Under the pieces are notes generated by a model. That model was not told where the DNA came from and searched no databases. It saw only the letters and a list, made by a program, of their open reading frames with translations. From CAYUTA01 sp964447605 (GTDB lineage: Bacteria; Bacillota; Clostridia; Christensenellales; CAG-138): 19,186 nt of DNA. Below are positions 12,986 through 19,186 of this stretch, piece after piece. The position numbers and the translations under genes were made by a program. Positions within the stretch are counted from its first letter, which is position 1. Every line of letters starts with the position of its first letter. Where the stretch lies: assembly GCA_964447605.1 (NCBI GenBank), contig CAYUTA010000052.1:1-19186 (forward strand), given 5' to 3'.

Positions 12986-15016
12986 CTATTTTCGCGTCCG
13001 CCCGCGCGCGCGTTTCCGGCTGCCGACGGTGCCGGGCTTGGGTTCGGCCGCCCGCTCCAGCGCTTCCTCGCCGGAAAGCTTCCTGATCTCATCGCGCAGC
13101 CCGGCCGCCTGTTCAAACTCAAGCTCGCGCGCAGCCTGCCGCATCTGTTCGGTCAGAACGGCCACGCGCTCGGCGGTCTGCTCGGGGGTGAGCGCGCCGT
13201 CTTCGCAGCTTTCAACCCTGGTGGTAATGGCAAATGTACTGCGCACAGTCTTTCTGATGCTCGTTGGCGTGACGCCATGCTCCGCATTGTAAGCCATCTG
13301 AAGATTGCGGCGGCGGTTTGTCTCGTCCATCGCGCTCTGCATGGAGGCCGTGATCGCGTCGGCATACAGGATGACCTTGCCATCCACATTGCGCGCCGCG
13401 CGGCCGATGGTCTGCACCAGGCTCGTCGCGGAACGCAGAAACCCCTCCTTATCCGCGTCCAAAATGGCGACAAGCCCCACTTCCGGCAAGTCCAGACCCT
13501 CGCGAAGCAGGTTGATCCCCACCAGGACATCGAATTCGCCCAGACGAAGGTCGCGCACGATTTCCATGCGCTCCATGGTGTTGATGTCGGAATGCATGTA
13601 TCGCACGCGCACGCGCATGCCGTCGAGGTACTCGGTCAGGTTTTCAGCCATGCGCTTGGTCAGCGTGGTAACCAGCGTCCGGTATCCCTTCTGCGCCTGC
13701 AGCCGCACTTCGCCGAGCAGGTTGTCGATCTGCCCCTCCACGGGCCGTACCTCCACCGGCGGATCGATCAGGCCCGTGGGCCTGATAATCTGTTCGACCA
13801 CCTGCGTGGCGCGGCCAAGCTCATATTCGGCGGGCGTGGCGGACACGCAGATCATCTGCGGGACGCGCGCCGCAAACTCATCGAACTTGAGCGGGCGGTT
13901 GTCAAACGCCGAGGGCAGGCGGAAGCCAAAATCGATCAGCGCCGTTTTGCGCGCAAGGTCGCCGCGGTACATCCCCCCTACCTGCGGCAGCGTGGCGTGC
14001 GACTCGTCAACGAACAAAAGAAAGTCCTCTGGAAAGTAGTCGAGCAGCGTAAACGGCGGCTGACCGGGCGTTCTGCCGTCAAAGTAGCGCGAGTAGTTCT
14101 CAATGCCGTTGCAATAGCCGATCTCGCGCATCATCTCGAGGTCATATTGCGTGCGCTGTTCGATGCGCTGCGCCTCGACGAGCATGTCGCGCGCGCGAAA
14201 CGCTTGCGCACACGTTTGCGCGTCGGCCCAGATTTCGTCCATTGCGGCGGCAAGCTTCTCGCGGCTGGTGGCGTAGTGCGACGCCGGAAAGATGCCCGCG
14301 TGCGCGCGTGCGCCGAGAACCTCCCCGGTCAGCGCGTTGACCTCGAGGATGCGGTCGATCTCATCGCCAAAAAATTCCACGCGGATGCAGCGATCCGCCC
14401 AGTGGACGGGGAAGATATCCAGCACGTCGCCGCGCGCGCGGAACGTCCCGCGTGAAAAGTCCATGTCATTGCGCTGGAACTGGATATCCACAAGCTTGTG
14501 CATAACCTCCTCGCGGCGTACCTGCATGCCCTTGCGCAGCGAAACGGACATACGCATATACTCCTCCGGGTCGCCGAGCGCATAGATGCAGGAGACCGAC
14601 GACACGATGATCACGTCGCGCCGTTCGTTGAGCGCACAGGTGGCGCTGTAACGCAGCCGGTCGATCTCCTCGTTGATATCCACGGTTTTTTCAATATAGG
14701 TGTCCGACGCCGGAATATACGCCTCCGGCTGGTAATAGTCGTAATAGGAGACAAAAAATTCCACCGCGCTGTCGGGAAAGAATTCCTTGAACTCGCTGCA
14801 AAGCTGCGCGGCGAGCGTTTTGTTGTGCGCAAGCACAAGCGTTGGCTTTTGCACGCGCTCGATGACCTTGGCCATCGTAAAGGTTTTTCCGCTTCCGGTT
14901 ACCCCGAGCAACGCCTGCACAGGATCGCCGCGGCGCACGCCTTCGGAAAGCTTCTCAATGGCCTGCGGTTGATCGCCGGACGGCGTATAGTCGCTGACAA
15001 CATGGAATGCATTCAT
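12986..15016 (-). CDS. uvrB: Excinuclease ABC subunit B
   Basis: 676 residues, full length for UvrB, the damage-verifying helicase-like subunit of nucleotide excision repair. Walker A GVTGSGKT (38-45, K44), the β-hairpin that clamps DNA YYDYYQPEAYIP (91-102), the DEAD-like box DESH (337-340), SATP (392-395), and motif VI QTIGRAAR (535-542) are all intact. A UVR motif at about 617-648 would contact UvrC, and the end is a basic tail KRARGRTRK. The ATG at 15014-15016 overlaps the TGA of the upstream Dabb gene as ATGA, so translation is likely coupled. uvrA, which usually sits next to uvrB in Firmicutes, is absent from both sides. Confidence 0.99.
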   Translation of the reverse strand: MNAFHVVSDYTPSGDQPQAIEKLSEGVRRGDPVQALLGVTGSGKTFTMAKVIERVQKPTLVLAHNKTLAAQLCSEFKEFFPDSAVEFFVSYYDYYQPEAYIPASDTYIEKTVDINEEIDRLRYSATCALNERRDVIIVSSVSCIYALGDPEEYMRMSVSLRKGMQVRREEVMHKLVDIQFQRNDMDFSRGTFRARGDVLDIFPVHWADRCIRVEFFGDEIDRILEVNALTGEVLGARAHAGIFPASHYATSREKLAAAMDEIWADAQTCAQAFRARDMLVEAQRIEQRTQYDLEMMREIGYCNGIENYSRYFDGRTPGQPPFTLLDYFPEDFLLFVDESHATLPQVGGMYRGDLARKTALIDFGFRLPSAFDNRPLKFDEFAARVPQMICVSATPAEYELGRATQVVEQIIRPTGLIDPPVEVRPVEGQIDNLLGEVRLQAQKGYRTLVTTLTKRMAENLTEYLDGMRVRVRYMHSDINTMERMEIVRDLRLGEFDVLVGINLLREGLDLPEVGLVAILDADKEGFLRSATSLVQTIGRAARNVDGKVILYADAITASMQSAMDETNRRRNLQMAYNAEHGVTPTSIRKTVRSTFAITTRVESCEDGALTPEQTAERVAVLTEQMRQAARELEFEQAAGLRDEIRKLSGEEALERAAEPKPGTVGSRKRARGRTRK

Positions 15017-15372
15017 TCAGGCGATGCCTTTCCGGGTATGTATGGTACGGCTGCGGGGCGGGGTCCCTGTGAAACGCGCGCCCCGTCCATTTCATAGATC
15101 ACCGTTTTTCCGTCGACGCGGTGCGCATAGATGTATTCCCGCGCGTCCTCGTGCAGCGGATGTTTGTCGTAGATCTCCACGGCGTGCATGTCGGCAAAGG
15201 TGCACGTCAACGCAAGGTCATAGCTGCGCGCGCCGTTGTGCCAGATATCCGCACCGGTTTCCATAGAAAGGATTTCCGGAATGTTTCCCATCATCCCGTG
15301 CAGCTTTTCAATCACAGTGGGCAGACATTCCTCCGGGTCGCGAAACTTGAATAAGACGATGTATTTTAGCAT
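15013..15372 (-). CDS. Dabb-domain protein (stress-responsive α/β barrel), copy 1
   Basis: 119 residues from the ATG at 15370-15372, with AAAGGAG 11 nt upstream. Residues 1 to about 96 form a Dabb (dimeric α/β-barrel) domain: MLKYIVLFKFRDPEE, PEILSMETGADI, SYDLALTCTF, and the typical YDKHPLHEDAREYI with its HPxH. A 23-residue Pro-rich tail (97-119) is absent from copy 2. Dabb proteins fold as ferredoxin-like dimers; some are enzymes, most lack known substrates. Its TGA overlaps the uvrB ATG, so the two are made from one message. About four in ten residues match copy 2, indicating tandem duplication. Confidence 0.88.
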   Translation of the reverse strand: MLKYIVLFKFRDPEECLPTVIEKLHGMMGNIPEILSMETGADIWHNGARSYDLALTCTFADMHAVEIYDKHPLHEDAREYIYAHRVDGKTVIYEMDGARVSQGPRPAAVPYIPGKASPE

Positions 15373-15433
15373 GGCAACCAATTCTCCTTTTGATGCTGAT
15401 CTGTTCGTTTTGGCCCGGCCGTGTAAACAGCGC

Positions 15434-15718
15434 CTAGAACTCAAAGTCGACCGTCGCGCTCGCGGTGCGGTGCGCTTTGATATAGGCGCGCGCCTTGCCG
15501 TGCTCAGGATGCCGGTCATAGGTCAATAAATCCTCCCGCGTCCGGAACGTGACGATGAGCGCCATGTCGTAGCTGCGTTCGCTGTGCAGCACGTCGCGGC
15601 CGGTTTCGAGGGTCACGATTTCAGGGATTTTCTCCGGCAGCGCATGGAGCAGCCCGCAGGCCACCGGAACGCTTTCCTCAGGATTTTCAAACCTGGTAAA
15701 TACGATGTGCTTGAGCAT
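15434..15718 (-). CDS. Dabb-domain protein, copy 2
   Basis: 94 residues from the ATG at 15716-15718, with GGAGG 8 nt upstream. The whole protein is one Dabb domain: MLKHIVFTRFENPEE, PEIVTLETGRDV, RSYDMALIVTF and YDRHPEHGKARAYI. It lacks the C-terminal extension of copy 1. The gap to copy 1 is 61 nt without a terminator, so both probably share a transcript with uvrB. The frame stays open for 67 codons upstream, but there is no family homology or better start there. Function is unknown beyond the fold. Confidence 0.88.
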   Translation of the reverse strand: MLKHIVFTRFENPEESVPVACGLLHALPEKIPEIVTLETGRDVLHSERSYDMALIVTFRTREDLLTYDRHPEHGKARAYIKAHRTASATVDFEF

Positions 15719-15932
15719 GGATGATTCCTCCCGTATCGCTTTGCGTTGTGGCTGGGCGCACAGGCCCGGCGCGTCTTCCTCCATGCAGCAATCCCCGCGG
15801 CGCACGGCCTGCCTCCCGCTGCGGTACAAGGCTGTGGAGCCTGTATTTTCGGTTTCCACGCCCCAAACGGCAATGTGGGGGTCATGCCGCAAAAGCGGCT
15901 CGGACGACGGCGGCGGCACGCCGGTCTGCCGT

Positions 15933-15952
15933 CCGCTCCGGCGCCGGAGCGG
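15933..15952. terminator. Perfect 20-nt palindrome at the aldolase stop
   Basis: CCGCTCCGGCGCCGGAGCGG is fully self-complementary and starts 1 nt after the class II aldolase stop (15954-15956). As RNA it makes a 7-8 bp stem. No T-tract follows on the minus strand, so it may slow decay or stall polymerase rather than terminate efficiently. Confidence 0.5.
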
Positions 15953-15953
15953 G

Positions 15954-16550
15954 CTAAATCAGCTTCCCCAGCAGATTGCAGACCGCGTCCGCCTCCACAC
16001 GCTCGACCACGCTATAGGCCTGCTCGATGGTTTTGCCCACCGCGACCGTCCCGTGATACGGCAGCAGGCCGCAGAGCCCGGTGGTTTTGAGCTGCGCGCG
16101 CCGCGCCGCAAAATAGGCATAGGCGTGATCGGCAAGCTCCGGGCTGTATGCGCTGGCCTGATGAATCAGCCCCGCGTCGCCCATGCGAAGCGTGGCCTCC
16201 GTGGCCTGCGGAACCGGCTTGCACGCCGCGACATACACCATTGTGTAAAACGGATGCGCATGGATGACCCCGCCCACCTCCGGGATGTTTTTCAGAATCT
16301 GCGCATGCATGCGCCCCTCCCGCGAAACGCGGCCCGTGCCTTCAAGCACGTTGCAGTCGCAGTCCATCAAAAGCGGCTCCTCAACCCCGATGCGGCAGTG
16401 CCTGTCCTCACTCATGCGCGAAGGCGAGATGAGGATGCGGTTTTCAGCCACCCGCATGGCGCAGTTGCCGCCCGCGGCGTTGATTAACCTCCGACGCCAT
16501 AAATCGGATATGATAAAAAGCAGCTTTTGCCGCTCCTGCAAGTATTGCAT
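15954..16550 (-). CDS. Class II aldolase / adducin-family protein
   Basis: 198 residues, close to the 200-215 of fuculose-1-phosphate aldolase and ribulose-5-phosphate 4-epimerase relatives. The zinc ligands are H97 and H99 (GGVIHAHPF) and H166 (PYHGTVAVG). E78 (SREGRMH) matches the catalytic acid of the family. GGNCAMRV (27-34) and ISPSRM (41-46) are the phosphate-site loops. It probably cleaves or epimerises a phosphorylated sugar in the cytoplasm; the substrate cannot be told. The ATG at 16548-16550 has AAGGAGG 7 nt upstream. The next gene down is Dabb copy 2 after a 235-nt gap that starts with a perfect palindrome. Confidence 0.92.
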   Translation of the reverse strand: MQYLQERQKLLFIISDLWRRRLINAAGGNCAMRVAENRILISPSRMSEDRHCRIGVEEPLLMDCDCNVLEGTGRVSREGRMHAQILKNIPEVGGVIHAHPFYTMVYVAACKPVPQATEATLRMGDAGLIHQASAYSPELADHAYAYFAARRAQLKTTGLCGLLPYHGTVAVGKTIEQAYSVVERVEADAVCNLLGKLI

Positions 16551-16641
16551 CCGCAGCCCTCCTTCCTATGCGCCCGCCCGGAGCGCCGCGTCCGGTTCCG
16601 CCGTTTTTGCCCGATCTTTGCGATCTGCCGTGGGTCCATGA

Positions 16642-17076
16642 TTATTCGTCAAGCTGCGACGTGCAGTTCGGGCAGCGCGTCGCGCCGATGGCGACGGCGC
16701 TCTTGCAATACGGGCATTCCCTGGTCGCGGGCACGGCTTCCTCCGCCTTTTCGCCCTCGGTGGTATGGATGAACTTTTCGCCCAACGTACGCGCGCTGTT
16801 GACGGCCTTGATGATTATAAACAGCACAAGCGCCATAATCAGAAAGTTGAGAATGGTCGTAATGAACGCGCCGTACCGGATGGGCACATTCCCGATGGAT
16901 ATCACCAGATCGGAAAAATCGGTGTTGACAATCAGTCCCAATAAGGGCGAGATGATGTCGCCTACCAGGGAATCGACAATCGACTTGAACGCCGCGCCGA
17001 TGATGATGCCCACCGCCATGTCCATCACGTTGCCCTTTGCAATAAAATCCTTGAATTCCGTGAAAAACCTTTTCAT
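16642..17076 (-). CDS. mscL: Large-conductance mechanosensitive channel with zinc-ribbon tail
   Basis: 144 residues. MscL is a homopentameric membrane channel that opens under membrane tension and releases solutes on osmotic downshock. The N-terminal helix FFTEFKDFIAKGNVMDMAVG and first pore helix GIIIGAAFKSIVDSLVGDII are classic. The second membrane segment is about 70-91. Unlike the E. coli protein, the C-terminus ends in CPYC...CPNC (C121, C124, C135, C138), a zinc-ribbon common in clostridial MscL. The ATG at 17074-17076 is preferred to an upstream one at 17091: it has GGGGAGGGG 6 nt before it and starts like the family. It lies 240 nt after the DUF308 gene. Confidence 0.97.
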   Translation of the reverse strand: MKRFFTEFKDFIAKGNVMDMAVGIIIGAAFKSIVDSLVGDIISPLLGLIVNTDFSDLVISIGNVPIRYGAFITTILNFLIMALVLFIIIKAVNSARTLGEKFIHTTEGEKAEEAVPATRECPYCKSAVAIGATRCPNCTSQLDE

Positions 17077-17316
17077 GGTTCCCCTCCCCACCTTTATTCT
17101 TTGGTCTTTTACCTGTGCTCAACCGCGGCAATGTTCCCCGCCGGAAATCCTCCATGCATGATGTGCGTCGGCCTGTAAAAGGTCTTTGAAGCGGTATGTG
17201 GAAAACGCCCGCCCGGGGTCGCGCGGCACGCCGGCGCCGCATCAATCCGGCAGGGCGGGTGAAGGCTGCGCCCGCTTCCGCCCGGCACGCGCCGGGGGAG
17301 CTGAAATTGCTCCGGC

Positions 17317-17865
17317 CTATGCCGCGGCGGACGTCTTTCTGAGCATGACGCCAAGCTGAATCATACTCCAAAGCGTCATAAGCCCGTCCACCGCCAGTGA
17401 AACGCCGCAGACTATGGTGGCCGCCCGGAGCGCGGCAAACGGATTGAACAGCAACAGCGTGCCCACGGCCAGCGTAAACAGCGCGCAGATGAGCATCGGC
17501 TTAAAGAACGCGCCGCCGATACGGCGGATATTCAGGGCAATCTGCATGCGGATGACCGAATCGATGATGACCGCCACGCCGATGATCATTTCCAGCGCCC
17601 GCATGACCAGTTCCGCCCGGATGAGCAGGAATGAACCGATCAGCACGCATGCGCTGCCCACGGCCAGGCCGAACTGCATGCCGTCCGGCGACGCTTTGTC
17701 GACAAAGTACATCATGATGCTGTAAACGCCGTACACCGTGACCATGCCGCCAATCACATAGCAGATGATCCTGCGCGATTGCTCCGGCCACACGATGAGC
17801 GCCACGCCGAGCGCAATGCAGCATATGGCGCTGATAATCATGATGATACGCATCTTTTTCCCCAT
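17317..17865 (-). CDS. HdeD / DUF308-family membrane protein
   Basis: 182 residues, with six predicted membrane segments (near 6-24, 33-53, 65-83, 88-107, 122-142 and 148-170). The repeated hydrophobic pairs and the GxxxxxxGxxxx helices fit the HdeD/DUF308 family, best known for an acid-resistance membrane protein in E. coli. In Firmicutes the role is not established. The ATG at 17863-17865 follows GGGGGAG at a 6-7 nt gap. It has its own strong promoter about 100 nt upstream. The family call is good; function is unknown. Confidence 0.88.
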   Translation of the reverse strand: MGKKMRIIMIISAICCIALGVALIVWPEQSRRIICYVIGGMVTVYGVYSIMMYFVDKASPDGMQFGLAVGSACVLIGSFLLIRAELVMRALEMIIGVAVIIDSVIRMQIALNIRRIGGAFFKPMLICALFTLAVGTLLLFNPFAALRAATIVCGVSLAVDGLMTLWSMIQLGVMLRKTSAAA

Positions 17866-17966
17866 AATAACTCCCCCTTCCGCGGCATCCACGTTTGGCC
17901 GCCCGGTCCGTCTCCCCATCGCTATGCATGCACCGGCGCGGCGGCCAGTTGTACCCGCTTAAAAAT

Positions 17967-17995
17967 ATGATAAACGGAACCATACCGTCTGTCAA
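17967..17995 (-). promoter_or_regulatory. Sigma-A promoter of the DUF308 gene
   Basis: On the minus strand -35 TTGACA (17990-17995), a 17-nt spacer and -10 TATCAT (17967-17972). The leader is about 95 nt. Confidence 0.8.
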
Positions 17996-18277
17996 TCGTC
18001 GTGAAGGTATCCCCTGCAATACCGCCGCCGGCAAGCCGGAAAATCGGACCGGCAACACGGCCTGCCCAGAAATATGCTAAATCCGAATCCGTTCTTCACG
18101 CAAAAAGAAACGGTCCGGATTGGCACGGTTTACTTGCCGCCGGCAATGCCGGTATTTCTCCGTCTTTCCCCGCCCGCAGGACCGTATCCTGCAAAAAGGC
18201 GGAAGCGAGCGGGCCATTCACCGGCAAAGGGGGAGCAAGGGACGCGCATGCGAAACATCCCCGGTCCGTAAGAAGGG

Positions 18278-18324
18278 CGGGGGATTATGAGCGGAGCAGT
18301 CTGTGCTCCGATGCGGCTCCCCCG
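18278..18324 (+). ncRNA. Candidate two-tier hairpin, possibly end of a small RNA
   Basis: The outer stem CGGGGG/CCCCCG (18278-18283 with 18319-18324) and inner stem CGGAGCA/TGCTCCG (18292-18298 with 18304-18310, 5-nt loop) are separated by an 8x8 internal loop. TTTT follows at 18330-18333. It could be a weak terminator or a structured RNA. No RNA family is recognised. Confidence 0.3.
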
Positions 18325-18373
18325 ATGGCTTTTGATGCAATCCGGCAAAATTAGTTAAGGCGAAATCGAAGGG

Positions 18374-18429
18374 TAAGCGGCAAATATCAGGTACGGGGGG
18401 ATTCCGCTTAGGGGGTCAAGGATCGTGCC
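18374..18429 (+). ncRNA. Candidate H-type pseudoknot upstream of VOC gene
   Basis: Stem 1 is TAAGCGG/CCGCTTA (18374-18380 with 18404-18410). GGTACG in its loop (18390-18395) can pair with CGTGCC downstream (18424-18429, one wobble), an H-type pseudoknot. It is conceivably a leader or riboswitch, but a promoter just before the VOC gene makes it unclear which transcript includes it. This is inference by eye. Confidence 0.25.
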
Positions 18430-18453
18430 GGGAGGTGAAACCTGAGCGCGCGC

Positions 18454-18469
18454 GAGCAAATGTTTGCTC
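18454..18469. promoter_or_regulatory. 7-bp dyad, possible operator
   Basis: GAGCAAA-TG-TTTGCTC, arms of 7 bp with a 2-nt centre. As RNA the loop would be too small, so it fits a dimeric repressor site better. It lies about 58 bp upstream of the VOC -10. Confidence 0.35.
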
Positions 18470-18524
18470 TGTAGGATAACTGCACACGGGTTGGAATTTC
18501 CGTAAGGAATTGTTCCATATGTTG

Positions 18525-18533
18525 TGGTATACT
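18525..18533 (+). promoter_or_regulatory. Extended -10 promoter of the right-hand VOC gene
   Basis: TGG-TATACT (18525-18533), an extended -10, without a good -35. The start would be near 18540, giving a 35-nt leader to the ATG at 18575. Confidence 0.5.
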
Positions 18534-18574
18534 GCAGCCACAGGATGAAATATGGATTGGGAGGCAATCGTGCT

Positions 18575-19000
18575 ATGGATGATGAGCTGAAAATCAAAAT
18601 GTATGCATTTATGATGGATTGCATTGACCCGCATGAATTAGCAGAATTCTATGCGGCGCTGCTCAAGTGGGAAATACCGTTTCATGATGAAGAATATGCC
18701 TGCGCAGGCGCTCCGGGAACGCATCAGGGGACGTATCCTTGTATAATGTTTCAACGGAATCCTGGGTATAAACCGCCTGTGTGGCCAGAAGAGCCTGAAG
18801 CGCAACAACAAATGGCGCATCTGGATTTCGTCGTTAATGATTTGGAAAAAGCAGTTCGGCACGCAATTCATTGTGGCGCTACAATCGCAGATAAGCAATT
18901 TGATGATAATTGGAGAGTTATGCTTGACCCCGCCGGGCACCCTTTTTGCTTATGTCAAATGAAACCAATTTTCGGGAGCGCCCATTTTGCGTTGTTATAG
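18575..19000 (+). CDS. VOC-family (glyoxalase-like) protein
   Basis: 141 residues from the ATG at 18575, with GGGAGG (18559-18564) 10 nt upstream. Upstream in-frame ATGs (18524 and 18545) lie at or before the promoter start. The VOC pattern is clear: FMMDCIDPHELAEFYAALLKWE (12-33), then MAHLDFVVNDLEKAVRHAIHCGAT (80-103) and a closing WRVMLDPAGHPFCLC (113-127). It matches the Glyoxalase_6-like group, usually of unknown substrate; H82 and H122 are candidate ligands. G+C is about 50%, below the core genes, so it may be acquired. It is unrelated at sequence level to the island VOC gene except by fold. Confidence 0.88.
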   Translation: MDDELKIKMYAFMMDCIDPHELAEFYAALLKWEIPFHDEEYACAGAPGTHQGTYPCIMFQRNPGYKPPVWPEEPEAQQQMAHLDFVVNDLEKAVRHAIHCGATIADKQFDDNWRVMLDPAGHPFCLCQMKPIFGSAHFALL

Positions 19001-19137
19001 ACGGCAGACAACGCCAGGCGCGGCGTGCCCTTGCGTATAAAGTCTTGACCCGACTCAGCTCCCCGAGCGTGTACTTGCCGACCTCCCTTTGCACAAACCG
19101 TCCGAAAAGAGCAAAGAAAATGAGGGGGGAAAGGGAG

Positions 19138-19183
19138 TCCTGCAAATAAAAGTCAAGCCCCAAAATGAATGAAATTTGCAGGA
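19138..19183. repeat. 10-bp inverted repeat at window edge
   Basis: TCCTGCAAAT (19138-19147) and ATTTGCAGGA (19174-19183) are perfect complements with a 26-nt spacer, 138 nt after the VOC stop. It could be a terminator stem, an operator, or the end of a small mobile element. The right side is cut off by the window. Confidence 0.5.
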
Positions 19184-19186
19184 AAC

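Larger units (their letters stand above)
17866..18574. other. Gene-free stretch between DUF308 and VOC genes
   Basis: 709 nt with no convincing protein frame. It carries the DUF308 promoter (17967-17995), a hairpin near 18137-18161 (CCGGCA/TGCCGG), a two-tier hairpin (18278-18324), a possible pseudoknot (18374-18429), an operator-like dyad (18454-18469) and the VOC promoter (18528-18533). G+C is lower toward the right end. Structured RNA is possible but not identified. Confidence 0.5.

Noticed and set aside
12947..14455. 502-codon plus-strand open frame opposite uvrB
   Set aside because: Antisense shadow of a clear UvrB coding frame, with Arg/His-rich composition.
18360..18480. Group II intron or SRP/4.5S RNA
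   Set aside because: I compared remembered core sequences (domain V, SRP GGAA tetraloop) and saw no match.
1..19186. tRNA genes, rRNA genes or a CRISPR array
   Set aside because: No cloverleaf, rRNA signature or regularly spaced repeat was seen on either strand.

Overview
The window is a roughly 60% G+C stretch whose genes point to a high-G+C member of the Clostridia (Bacillota). Supporting signs are consensus sigma-A promoters (TTGACA-17/18-TATNNT), strong AGGAGG-type ribosome binding sites, an rplM-rpsI pair with an intrinsic terminator, a MscL with a zinc-ribbon tail, a short clostridial-type alanyl-tRNA synthetase and a DUF6809-like small protein. No rRNA, tRNA or CRISPR array is visible. 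The genus cannot be named from the sequence alone.

Layout, left to right. (1) 50-2591, minus: a short alanyl-tRNA synthetase gene whose stop codon overlaps the start of a DUF695/RraB-like gene. (2) 2740-4869, plus: a DUF1835-DUF3658-VOC fusion and a GNAT acetyltransferase, driven by a promoter placed back-to-back with the alaS promoter. (3) 5195-6979, minus: a VioA-like PLP sugar aminotransferase and, upstream of it, a VanZ-family membrane protein. (4) 7111-8799, plus: a membrane-anchored transglutaminase-like protein with a Pro/Thr-rich tail. (5) 8800-9455: a weak reading frame and a DUF6809-like gene. (6) About 9590-10940: an AT-rich accessory island. It carries a foreign VOC-family gene (about 33% G+C), a start-less coding remnant, and at its two ends a near-identical 20-bp sequence that encodes a GT-x-x-AP tail on the minus strand. 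This looks like a decayed mobile element. (7) 10984-12005, minus: rplM-rpsI with promoter, leader and terminator. (8) 12242-16550, minus: a DNA-repair and housekeeping block made of a class II aldolase, two tandem Dabb-domain genes, uvrB, and an unknown membrane-anchored protein that appears to have a leaderless mRNA. A 58-nt hairpin follows it. (9) 16642-17865, minus: mscL and an HdeD/DUF308 membrane protein. (10) 17866-18574: a 709-bp gene-free stretch rich in dyads, leading to (11) another VOC-family gene (18575-19000), with a 10-bp inverted repeat at the right edge.

Most of the window is ordinary core genome. The points most worth following are the island at 9590-10940, the unusual domain and gene couplings (short AlaS with DUF695-RraB; DUF1835-DUF3658-VOC; Dabb-Dabb-uvrB), the leaderless gene with its downstream hairpin, and the structured intergenic region before 18575. 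I do not see a clear multi-gene defence or biosynthetic system.
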